The notes under the pieces were generated by a model. The model was not told the origin of the DNA and did no database searches. It saw nothing but the letters and a program-made list of their open reading frames with translations. A stretch of 7,500 nucleotides of DNA, taken from assembly GCA_012511525.1 (NCBI GenBank), contig JAAZFW010000387.1, positions 1 to 7,500 of the forward strand, read 5' to 3'. Positions 1 to 5,120 of this stretch are shown here, piece after piece (the first letter of the stretch is position 1; each line of letters opens with the position of its first letter). The stretch comes from Clostridiaceae bacterium. Its GTDB lineage: Bacteria; Bacillota; Clostridia; Saccharofermentanales; UBA5734. Both the position numbers and the translations under genes were made by a program.

Positions 1-71
1 CCCGGTGCCCCGCCGCGGCCGCCTTGACGCGCGCCTGTTCCAACGGGTCCGGTTCCATCTCTTCCTGGCAT
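1..71 (-). CDS. DUF5320-type small Gly/Arg-rich protein, N-terminal part (runs off the left edge)
   Basis: Only the first 23 codons are inside the window. They read MPGRDGTGPVGTGARQGG and continue with a Gly/Arg/Ala-rich stretch. This opening matches the start I know for DUF5320 proteins (MPxxDGTGPxGxGxxTGRG...), short proteins of unknown function that are common in anaerobes beside NifX/ORP and Mrp genes. The start is well supported: on the - strand an AAAGGAGG ribosome binding site (bases 80-87) lies 8 bases before the ATG at 71-69, and no stop interrupts the frame to base 1. The gene is divergent from the ORP-like operon and shares its control region. Usual family members carry a C-terminal coiled coil and Cys residues, which would lie outside the window. 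Function is unknown; the neighbourhood suggests a role with the Fe-S/Mo cluster ATPases. A frame-compatible Gly-rich start of another family is possible but less likely. Confidence 0.75.
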   Translation of the reverse strand, partial: MPGRDGTGPVGTGARQGGRGGAP

Positions 72-117
72 ATCGGATGCCTCCTTTCTTGATGGCTGAC
101 ACAACGCTCAAAAGAGC

Positions 118-129
118 ATATGTCCATAA
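118..129. promoter_or_regulatory. Palindromic operator-like box A (WTATGNNCATAW)
   Basis: The sequence is ATATGTCCATAA. It is a near-perfect dyad of TATG and CATA half-sites around two central bases. It covers the predicted transcription start of the leftward DUF5320-type gene (near 125), a classic place for repressor binding. The same pattern occurs at 144-155 and 255-266. The protein that would bind it is not in the window. Confidence 0.55.
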
Positions 130-131
130 AT

Positions 132-160
132 AAAATAGCACGGTTATGGGCATATGTCAA
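132..160 (-). promoter_or_regulatory. Predicted sigma70-type promoter of the DUF5320-type gene
   Basis: Read on the - strand, a perfect -35 box TTGACA (155-160) is followed after exactly 17 bases by TATTTT (132-137), a 4/6 match to the -10 consensus. The expected transcription start is near base 125, giving a leader of about 54 bases before the ATG at 71. The leader contains a small dyad, GCTC-AAAA-GAGC (106-117). One palindromic box lies in the spacer and a second covers the predicted start, so the promoter is probably regulated. Confidence 0.6.
144..155. promoter_or_regulatory. Palindromic operator-like box B (WTATGNNCATAW)
   Basis: The sequence is TTATGGGCATAT, the same TATG-N2-CATA dyad as boxes A and C. 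It lies between the -35 and -10 elements of the leftward promoter and touches the -35 box. Its centre is 26 bases from that of box A. Binding here would block RNA polymerase on the DUF5320 side. Confidence 0.55.
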
Positions 161-223
161 TAACAAGTTCGAAAAATCTGCGTTTTGCCGAAAAACCGCC
201 GCCGGACGGCTCCAGTTTTCTGG

Positions 224-252
224 TTGACAGTGCGGCGGGGGACGCATAGACT
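224..252 (+). promoter_or_regulatory. Predicted sigma70-type promoter of the ORP-like operon
   Basis: TTGACA (224-229), a perfect -35 box, is followed after 17 bases by TAGACT (247-252), a 4/6 match to the -10 consensus. The expected start is near 259-260, inside palindromic box C. The leader is then about 31 bases long and carries the AGGAGG ribosome binding site of the first gene. I saw no convincing sigma54 (GG-N10-GC) element in the region, although sigma54 control is what is reported for the Desulfovibrio counterpart. Confidence 0.65.
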
Positions 253-254
253 GT

Positions 255-266
255 ATATGAACATAT
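255..266. promoter_or_regulatory. Palindromic operator-like box C (WTATGNNCATAW)
   Basis: The sequence is ATATGAACATAT, a perfect 5+5 dyad around AA and the best of the three copies. It lies just after the -10 box (247-252) and covers the predicted start of the rightward ORP-like operon. This mirrors the position of box A relative to the leftward promoter, which is the main reason to take the motif seriously. Confidence 0.6.
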
Positions 267-290
267 GCACAAAACAGGAGGTACACACGC

Positions 291-650
291 ATGAAGATAG
301 CCATTACGACTTCCGGACCTAGCCTGGAAGATGAGCTTGACAAGCGCTTCGGCCGGGCCGAGACAATACTGGTCTACGATACCGACACCCATTTCGTCGA
401 GGTGATCAACAACGCGGCCGGCGCACCGTCAGGCGGCGCAGGGATCGCGGCCGCCCAGCGTCTGGTCGACCGGGATGTTGCCGCGGTCATCACCGGCCAG
501 GTCGGCCCTAATGCGCTGCGCGTCCTTGAAGCGGCCGGTATCCGCCTGGTTCAGGGGTTTCCCGGCAGTGCGAAGAGCAACCTCGACGCTTTCAAAGCTG
601 GAAATATGGGCGATTTGCAGCAGTTTGTCCCGCTGCACAGCGTGAAGTAA
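291..650 (+). CDS. ORP/NifX-like iron-molybdenum cluster-binding family protein (Nitro_FeMo-Co fold)
   Basis: This 119-residue protein has the layout of the dinitrogenase iron-molybdenum cofactor family (MTH1175/NifX/NafY-like; orange protein ORP). Visible marks are the MKIAIT opening strand, RFGRA at 19-23, the acidic turn before VEVINN (36-41), GGAG at 48-51 and TGQVGPNA at 68-75. The length is typical of single-domain members. It has no cysteine at all, so a metal-sulfur cluster would have to be held without Cys thiolates, as is known for the Mo-Cu cluster of Desulfovibrio gigas ORP. The start is set by AGGAGG (276-281), 9 bases before the ATG. It is the first gene of the operon with the two MinD-type and one Mrp-type ATPases, which are the likely partners for cluster delivery. 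It is not nitrogenase-specific: no nif genes are present. The family is confident; the cluster bound and the cellular role are inferred. Confidence 0.88.
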   Translation: MKIAITTSGPSLEDELDKRFGRAETILVYDTDTHFVEVINNAAGAPSGGAGIAAAQRLVDRDVAAVITGQVGPNALRVLEAAGIRLVQGFPGSAKSNLDAFKAGNMGDLQQFVPLHSVK

Positions 651-656
651 ACGGTT

Positions 657-1487
657 ATGCGCCTTGCGGTTTTAAGCGGGAAGGGCGGTACCGGAAAGAC
701 GACGGTTTCAACCAGCCTGGCCAAGGTCATCGCGAACAGCCAGTATGCTGATTGCGATGTCGAAGAGCCAAACGGTGCCATTTTTCTAAAGCCCGATTTG
801 ATGAAAATGGACGATGTCCTTGTCCTGGTGCCAAAGGTCGATCAATCGGCCTGTACCGGCTGCGGCGCCTGCGCCAGGATTTGTCAGTTCAGTGCGATTG
901 CCGTCGTCAAGAAAAAAGTGCTGATCTTCCCGGAGCTTTGCCACCATTGCGGTGCCTGCGTTCTGGTTTGTGAACCAGGCGCCCTTACCGAGGTGGAACG
1001 GTCGATCGGCACGATCGAGGCCTCAGCGGACAACGCGTTTATCCAGGGACGGCTGGCCATCGGCGAGCCGTCGGGCCTTGCGATCATCGACGCGATCAAG
1101 AAGCGGCTCGATCCGAACCGGCCTGCCATTCTGGATTGCCCGCCCGGGGCCGGCTGCTCGGTGGTCAAGAGCCTCGAAGGCGCCGATTATGCCCTGCTGG
1201 TCACCGAACCGACGCCGTTCGGGCTGCATGATCTGGCGATCGCCTGGTCTCTGGTTCAGCGCATGGAAATACCGGCCGGACTTGTGCTCAACAAGTCAGG
1301 TTCCGGCAACGAGCCGGTCTATGCGTTCTGCCGCGAACACCAGCTGCCGGTGCTGATGGAAATTCCTTACAGCCGGTCGATTGCCACGGCCTACGCAGCC
1401 GGCCTGCTGCCGGTGGACACGGATCCGGTCTGGATCCGGCGCTTCACCGACTTGTACGACCGCATCGGGCGGGAGGTGGCGAAATGA
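657..1487 (+). CDS. MinD-superfamily P-loop ATPase with inserted 2x[4Fe-4S] ferredoxin domain (copy 1)
   Basis: This 276-residue cytosolic ATPase opens with a deviant Walker A, GKGGTGKT at 8-15 (signature lysine K9), followed by ADCDVEEPN at 31-39. A ferredoxin-like insert follows with two full cluster motifs, C66-x2-C69-x2-C72-x3-C76 and C95-x2-C98-x2-C101-x3-C105. The ATPase fold then resumes with ILDCPPGAGC at 158-167 (Walker B region) and a base-recognition-like LNKSG at 211-215. This is the architecture of the DVU2103/DVU2104 proteins of the Desulfovibrio ORP system and of many MinD/ferredoxin pairs in anaerobes. The likely role is ATP-dependent handling or transfer of Fe-S or Mo-containing clusters. 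It starts 6 bases after the upstream stop with only a weak GAAG-like ribosome binding site, suggesting translational coupling. It overlaps copy 2 by 4 bases. The exact substrate is not known. Confidence 0.9.
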   Translation: MRLAVLSGKGGTGKTTVSTSLAKVIANSQYADCDVEEPNGAIFLKPDLMKMDDVLVLVPKVDQSACTGCGACARICQFSAIAVVKKKVLIFPELCHHCGACVLVCEPGALTEVERSIGTIEASADNAFIQGRLAIGEPSGLAIIDAIKKRLDPNRPAILDCPPGAGCSVVKSLEGADYALLVTEPTPFGLHDLAIAWSLVQRMEIPAGLVLNKSGSGNEPVYAFCREHQLPVLMEIPYSRSIATAYAAGLLPVDTDPVWIRRFTDLYDRIGREVAK

Positions 1488-2338
1488 AGCAGATTGTCCT
1501 CGTCAGCGGCAAGGGCGGGACCGGCAAGAGCACGATCGCGGCTTGCCTGGCCCAGCTCGTTCCGGACAAGATGCTGGCGGACTGCGATGTCGACACCCCG
1601 AATCTGCACCTGCTGCTGCACCACACCGAACGCTCCCGGGAAGACTATTCCGGGGCCAGCGTCGCCAAGATCGATCCCGATCGGTGCATCGCATGCGGAC
1701 GCTGCCTCGAGGCTTGCCGTTTTGACGCGATAACGCCGGACTTTGTGGTCCGGCCCCTGACCTGCGAGGGCTGCGCCGCCTGCACGGTGGTCTGTCCGAC
1801 GGACGCGATCAGCATGCATGTTGTCAAGACCGGTTCGGTTATGGTCTCGGATACCGATTACGGCACGTTTGCCCATGCCCAACTGGATATCGGGGCCGAA
1901 GGTTCCGGCAAGCTGGTCACGGCGGTGCGTAAAAAGATCTTCGAAAACCAGGGCCGGGAACCGATTGCCCTGATCGATGGCTCCCCGGGCATCGGGTGTG
2001 TTATCATAGCCTCGATCACCGGAACGGACGCCGTGATCGCGGTCGCCGAGGCGACGCAATCCGGGCGCCACGACCTGGAGCGGGTTTTGGCTGTCGCCGA
2101 CCATTTCAAGGTCCCGTCATTCGTCTGCATCAACAAGTGGGATCTAAACGAGCAGGTGACTGCCGAGATCGAAGCATGGTGCGCGCACAAGAACGTTCCT
2201 GTCCTGGCCAAAATCCCCTTTGACCCGGACGTGATGGCAGCCCTGCAGCAAGGGTTGTCCCCTGTGGACGCCGGGTTGGAAGATTTCACGAACCTGATCC
2301 GCCAGCTTTGGCAGAATCTGCTGGACAACCTCGCGTAG
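1484..2338 (+). CDS. MinD-superfamily P-loop ATPase with inserted 2x[4Fe-4S] ferredoxin domain (copy 2)
   Basis: This 284-residue paralogue of the preceding gene has the same domain order. Deviant Walker A GKGGTGKS is at 9-16, ADCDVDTPN at 32-40, and two [4Fe-4S] motifs are at C68-x2-C71-x2-C74-x3-C78 and C94-x2-C97-x2-C100-x3-C104. The switch/Walker B region is LIDGSPGIGC at 163-172, and INKWD is at 216-220. Copy 1 has DCPPG where this copy has DGSPG, so the two may not be functionally equal. The ATG overlaps the upstream TGA in an ATGA junction, with GGAGGTG (1472-1478) 5 bases before it, indicating coupled translation and probably a heterodimer. Such pairs are a standing feature of ORP-like loci. 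The likely role is ATP-driven maturation or transfer of a metal cluster with the NifX-like proteins; this is family knowledge plus context. Confidence 0.9.
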   Translation: MKQIVLVSGKGGTGKSTIAACLAQLVPDKMLADCDVDTPNLHLLLHHTERSREDYSGASVAKIDPDRCIACGRCLEACRFDAITPDFVVRPLTCEGCAACTVVCPTDAISMHVVKTGSVMVSDTDYGTFAHAQLDIGAEGSGKLVTAVRKKIFENQGREPIALIDGSPGIGCVIIASITGTDAVIAVAEATQSGRHDLERVLAVADHFKVPSFVCINKWDLNEQVTAEIEAWCAHKNVPVLAKIPFDPDVMAALQQGLSPVDAGLEDFTNLIRQLWQNLLDNLA

Positions 2339-2395
2339 CCGAAGCTTGTGCAAAAAAACGAAACCTGACCAATCGAAAGAATAGGAGTCGCATGT

Positions 2396-3619
2396 ATGCC
2401 AGGTAAACAAGAAGATTTCCAAGTCGAGACCCATCCGCTTAACGACATCAAGCGGACCATCGCGGTGCTCAGCGGCAAAGGCGGTGTCGGCAAGTCCATG
2501 ATCACGGCTTTGCTGGCCACATACTTGCAGCGAACCGGCCGTTATCGGGTCGGCATTCTGGATGCCGATGTCACCGGTCCATCCATCCCGAAGCTGTTCG
2601 GCGCCGAGGATTTCAAGCCCAAGGGAAGCGACGAGGGGCTGTTCCCGGTCCGAACCCACAGCAACATCCAGCTGATGTCGATCAACCTGCTGCTCGACAA
2701 TCCGACGTCGCCGGTGATCTGGCGCGGGCCGATCCTGGCCAACACTGTCAAGCAGTTCTGGTCGGACGTGATCTGGGGTGACCTCGATTTCCTGCTTCTG
2801 GACATGCCGCCGGGCACCGGGGATGTTCCGCTGACGGTCTTCCAGTCGCTGCCGCTGGACGGTATCGTGATCGTGACATCACCCCAGGACCTCGTGTCCC
2901 TGATCGTCCAGAAGGCGATTCACATGGCGCAGATGATGCACATCCCGATTATCGGCCTGGTCGAGAACATGAGCCACATCGTCTGCCCGCATTGCGGCAA
3001 GAAAATCTCGGTTTTCGGCGACGGCAAGACCGCGGCGGTGGCTCAGGAAGCCGGCATCCCTTACCTGGGCAGCCTGCCGATCGACCCCGACTTGGCCCGG
3101 CTGTGCGATGCCGGCCAGATCGAACGCATTCACAAGGACTACCTCGAAGAATGTCTGGCCGCGCTGGAAAAAGTGCCGGTCCACGGTCAGCCGACCGCCC
3201 CGGACGCACCCGCACCGCAAGCAGCGGTGCAAACAGACGAAGGAGGATCAACTGTGAAAAAAATCGCCATCTCGGCTGAAGGCGACCAGGTTTCAGCGCA
3301 TTTTGGCCATTGCGAAGGATTCTTCGAGTTTACAATTGAGGCCGGAAAACCCGAAGGCAAGCAGTTTGTCGCCAACCCCGGGCACAAGCCGGGCTTTCTG
3401 CCGAACTTCCTGCACGACCGCGGTGTCCGGGTGATCATCGCCGGCGGCATGGGATCCGGCGCAGTCGAGATCTTCCAGGAAAAGGGGATCGACGTCTACA
3501 CCGGCGCACAAGGTTCGGTCGATGAGATTGCCCGCCAGTATGCCGACGGCACCTTGACGTCCACCGGTTCGGTCTGCCACGAGCACCAGCACGAAGGCAG
3601 CTGCGGCGATCATTCCTGA
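2396..3619 (+). CDS. Mrp/NBP35-type Fe-S carrier ATPase fused to a C-terminal NifX-like domain
   Basis: This 407-residue protein has two domains. Residues about 20-262 are an Mrp/ApbC/NBP35 ATPase: deviant Walker A GKGGVGKS at 27-34, LDADVTGPSIP at 55-65, LLDMPPGTGD at 134-143, and the CPHC pair (C197, C200) that bridges an Fe-S cluster between subunits in this family. A Pro/Ala/Gln-rich linker (about 263-286) leads to a NifX-like domain (about 288-392) with HFGHCEGFFEF at 302-312 and IIAGGMGSGA at 347-356. The last 14 residues hold 4 His and 2 Cys, a likely metal-binding tail. Desulfovibrio DVU2109 has the same Mrp plus NifX arrangement. AGGAG (2383-2387) lies 8 bases before the ATG; an ATG at 2392 is out of frame. 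A 57-base gap precedes the gene, with no clear promoter in it. An internal AGGAGG followed by an in-frame GTG at codon 287 could also give the NifX domain alone. Confidence 0.92.
   Translation: MPGKQEDFQVETHPLNDIKRTIAVLSGKGGVGKSMITALLATYLQRTGRYRVGILDADVTGPSIPKLFGAEDFKPKGSDEGLFPVRTHSNIQLMSINLLLDNPTSPVIWRGPILANTVKQFWSDVIWGDLDFLLLDMPPGTGDVPLTVFQSLPLDGIVIVTSPQDLVSLIVQKAIHMAQMMHIPIIGLVENMSHIVCPHCGKKISVFGDGKTAAVAQEAGIPYLGSLPIDPDLARLCDAGQIERIHKDYLEECLAALEKVPVHGQPTAPDAPAPQAAVQTDEGGSTVKKIAISAEGDQVSAHFGHCEGFFEFTIEAGKPEGKQFVANPGHKPGFLPNFLHDRGVRVIIAGGMGSGAVEIFQEKGIDVYTGAQGSVDEIARQYADGTLTSTGSVCHEHQHEGSCGDHS
3239..3256 (+). promoter_or_regulatory. Internal ribosome binding site and in-frame GTG start inside the Mrp-NifX fusion gene
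   Basis: GAAGGAGG (3239-3246) is followed after 7 bases by GTG (3254-3256), which is codon 287 of the fusion. Translation from it would give a 121-residue protein starting with (M)KKIAIS, a standard opening for free-standing NifX-like proteins. The site lies exactly at the boundary between linker and C-terminal domain. It is one of the best Shine-Dalgarno matches in the operon. It may be active, or a relic of two once-separate genes joined by loss of a stop codon. Confidence 0.5.
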
Positions 3620-3625
3620 ACAAGT

Positions 3626-3656
3626 CTGTCCCTGCGGCCGTGCCGCAGTTTGACAG
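3626..3656 (+). other. Short hairpin after the ORP-like operon
   Basis: CTGCGGC (3632-3638) pairs perfectly with GCCGCAG (3642-3648) around a 3-base loop. CTGTC (3626-3630) pairs with GACAG (3652-3656) outside a small 1x3 internal loop. It begins 6 bases after the Mrp-NifX stop and has only three T residues beside the stem, so it is a poor terminator by itself. It may protect the 3' end of the mRNA or act in tandem with the stronger terminator that follows. Confidence 0.45.
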
Positions 3657-3658
3657 GG

Positions 3659-3741
3659 AACTGCAATCTGGTTTCCGTGTGAGCATGCTGAACACAGGCA
3701 ATTTCCTCACACATCTGCACCAGATTGCAGTTTTCTTTTTT
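3659..3741 (+). terminator. Long-stem intrinsic terminator of the ORP-like operon
   Basis: AACTGCAATCTGGT (3659-3672) and ACCAGATTGCAGTT (3719-3732) form a perfect 14-bp stem. The run TTTTCTTTTTT (3731-3741) overlaps and follows the right arm, which is the hallmark of rho-independent termination. Inside, GTGTGAG (3677-3683) pairs perfectly with CTCACAC (3706-3712) beyond a 4x6 internal loop, leaving a 22-base terminal loop (3684-3705). The stem is long and the structure large for a simple terminator. It separates the ORP-like operon from the next promoter. Confidence 0.75.
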
Positions 3742-3748
3742 GCGCCGG

Positions 3749-3777
3749 TTGACGGAAATACGGCCGGAGCCGATAAT
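3749..3777 (+). promoter_or_regulatory. Predicted sigma70-type promoter of the transporter-hydrolase-deaminase operon
   Basis: TTGACG (3749-3754, 5/6 to consensus) and GATAAT (3772-3777, 5/6) are separated by 17 bases. The start would be near 3784, leaving a leader of about 23 or 41 bases depending on which ATG begins the transporter. The promoter starts right after the upstream terminator, so this operon appears to be transcribed independently of the ORP-like genes. None of the WTATGNNCATAW boxes occurs here. Confidence 0.6.
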
Positions 3778-3806
3778 GGAACGGGACACGGGCCTGACAG
3801 GGCAAA

Positions 3807-5120
3807 ATGCCCGGGGGGACGCCTATGCGCAGCGCCAAATTCAAGTCGTTCAATTATGCCATCGGCATGTTCGGCACCTCGATCCCCATCAACATGCTCA
3901 AGACCTACGCCGCTTTTTTCTATGTCGACAGCCTGGGCCTTAAAACAAGCCAGTTTTCGTTGATCCTGCTGGTTTATACGTTCATCGACGCGATCGACAA
4001 CCTGGTTTACGGCTACCTGTCGGACCGCACGCGCACCCGCTGGGGCCGCCGGCGCCCCTGGCTGGTCATCGGCACGCCGCTTCTGGTCTTGGGCCTGGTC
4101 GCCTTTTACAACACGCCGCAGGGCCTTGCCGGCTCCGGCCTTCTGGCCTATTGCATGCTGTTCTACATCCTGACCGGCACGATTGATTCCGTGATCAACG
4201 CCAATTACGGCGCCCTGTTTCCGGAGCTTTTCCCCGACGACGCCAGCCGGGCCGCGACCAACGCCCTGCGTCAGGCGTTCCAGCTCGTGGCCATGGTGAT
4301 CAGCATCGCGCTGACACCGATGGTGACCAAGCACTTGGGGTTCGGGATGACCGCCCTGGTTTACGGCCTGCTCGGCGGCAGTGTCATCTTGTACATGGCG
4401 GTGACCAGCCGTGAAACGGCCGTGCTCAGCCAGGAGAAAAAGCCGGCCCTCTGGGACAGCGTGCGCAGCCTGGTCGTTAACCGCAAGTTCTGGCTGGCCG
4501 GCCTGACCAACGCGTTCTACAGCGCGGCCATGTCGCTGGTCCTGGCGTCGCTGCCCTTCTTCGTCAAGTACACGCTGCAGATTCCGGACAGCCAGGCGAC
4601 GATCCTTTTTGCCAGCGTTCTGTTTGTCGCGATCATCAGCGTGCCGCTCTGGGTGCTCCTGATGAAGCGCCTGACCCTGATGCCGACCTGGCGGGCCGCC
4701 CTGGCCAGTCTCCTGGCCTCGTTCATCCCGCTTTATTTCGCGGGCAGCCTCGTAACAGCCATCCTGGCCAGCCTGCTGGTCGGGTTCGGGTTCGCTGGCG
4801 TCATCACCACCATGGACCTGATCGGCGCCCGCATCATGGACGAGGACAAAGCCCGCAGCCAGGTGCGCCGCGAGGGCATCATCGCCAACGCGCTGGGGTT
4901 CATGAACCGCCTGAACGGGCTATTCACCAGCTTTGCCTTCTACCTGGTGCTGGTCCTGTTCGGCTTCGAGAGCGGCGACGTGCCCGGGCCGGAACCGCAC
5001 CAGGCGGCCCGATTCCTGCTGACGGTCTTTCCGCTGCTACTCATGCTGATCAGCCTCGGATTGTCTTTTTTTCTGCATTTTCCCAATCAGAAGCAACCCA
5101 AGGGAGGTCAACATGACTGA
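3807..5120 (+). CDS. GPH-family (MelB-like) MFS sugar:cation symporter
   Basis: This 437-residue polytopic inner-membrane protein has about 12 hydrophobic segments. Family marks of glycoside-pentoside-hexuronide:cation symporters (MFS_2) are visible: DAIDNLVYGYLSDRTRTRWG at 61-80 running into RRRPW, the YGALFPELFPDDASRAATNALRQ region at 134-156, and the central-loop DEDKARSQVRREG at 345-357. It should import a sugar, glycoside or similar polar solute with Na+ or H+. In MelB the first acidic pair of helix 2 is D..ND; here it reads D61-A-I-D64-N65, so the second acid is shifted by one place, which may alter the coupling ion. The start is uncertain: the ATG at 3807 has a weak upstream AGGG, while the ATG at 3825 follows GGGGGGA and would give 431 residues. 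It overlaps the next gene by 8 bases, arguing for a joint pathway. Confidence 0.88.
   Translation: MPGGTPMRSAKFKSFNYAIGMFGTSIPINMLKTYAAFFYVDSLGLKTSQFSLILLVYTFIDAIDNLVYGYLSDRTRTRWGRRRPWLVIGTPLLVLGLVAFYNTPQGLAGSGLLAYCMLFYILTGTIDSVINANYGALFPELFPDDASRAATNALRQAFQLVAMVISIALTPMVTKHLGFGMTALVYGLLGGSVILYMAVTSRETAVLSQEKKPALWDSVRSLVVNRKFWLAGLTNAFYSAAMSLVLASLPFFVKYTLQIPDSQATILFASVLFVAIISVPLWVLLMKRLTLMPTWRAALASLLASFIPLYFAGSLVTAILASLLVGFGFAGVITTMDLIGARIMDEDKARSQVRREGIIANALGFMNRLNGLFTSFAFYLVLVLFGFESGDVPGPEPHQAARFLLTVFPLLLMLISLGLSFFLHFPNQKQPKGGQHD

Noticed and set aside
212..223. Dyad CCAG-TTTT-CTGG just upstream of the rightward -35 box
   Set aside because: A 4-bp stem is expected by chance, it occurs once, and it does not resemble the TATG-N2-CATA boxes.
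72..290. Possible sigma54 promoter in the divergent region
   Set aside because: I looked for GG-N10-GC with flanking TGGCAC/TTGC-like bases; the closest candidate at 222-235 lacks the GC at -12.
1391..2104. A 237-codon - strand open frame opposite the MinD-type ATPase genes
   Set aside because: It is a shadow of two + strand genes with intact Walker and cysteine motifs; its own sequence shows no family features.
2339..2395. Separate promoter for the Mrp-NifX gene in the 57-base gap
   Set aside because: No -35/-10 pair with acceptable spacing is visible and there is no terminator hairpin before it, so it is best treated as part of the operon.
291..3619. Nitrogenase cofactor (nif) cluster
   Set aside because: NifX-like domains also occur widely outside nitrogen fixation. 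There are no nifB, nifE, nifN or structural genes, and the ATPase set matches ORP-type loci.
3435..4334. A 299-codon - strand open frame across the operon boundary
   Set aside because: It crosses the terminator and promoter between two well-supported genes and has no recognisable domain or ribosome binding site.
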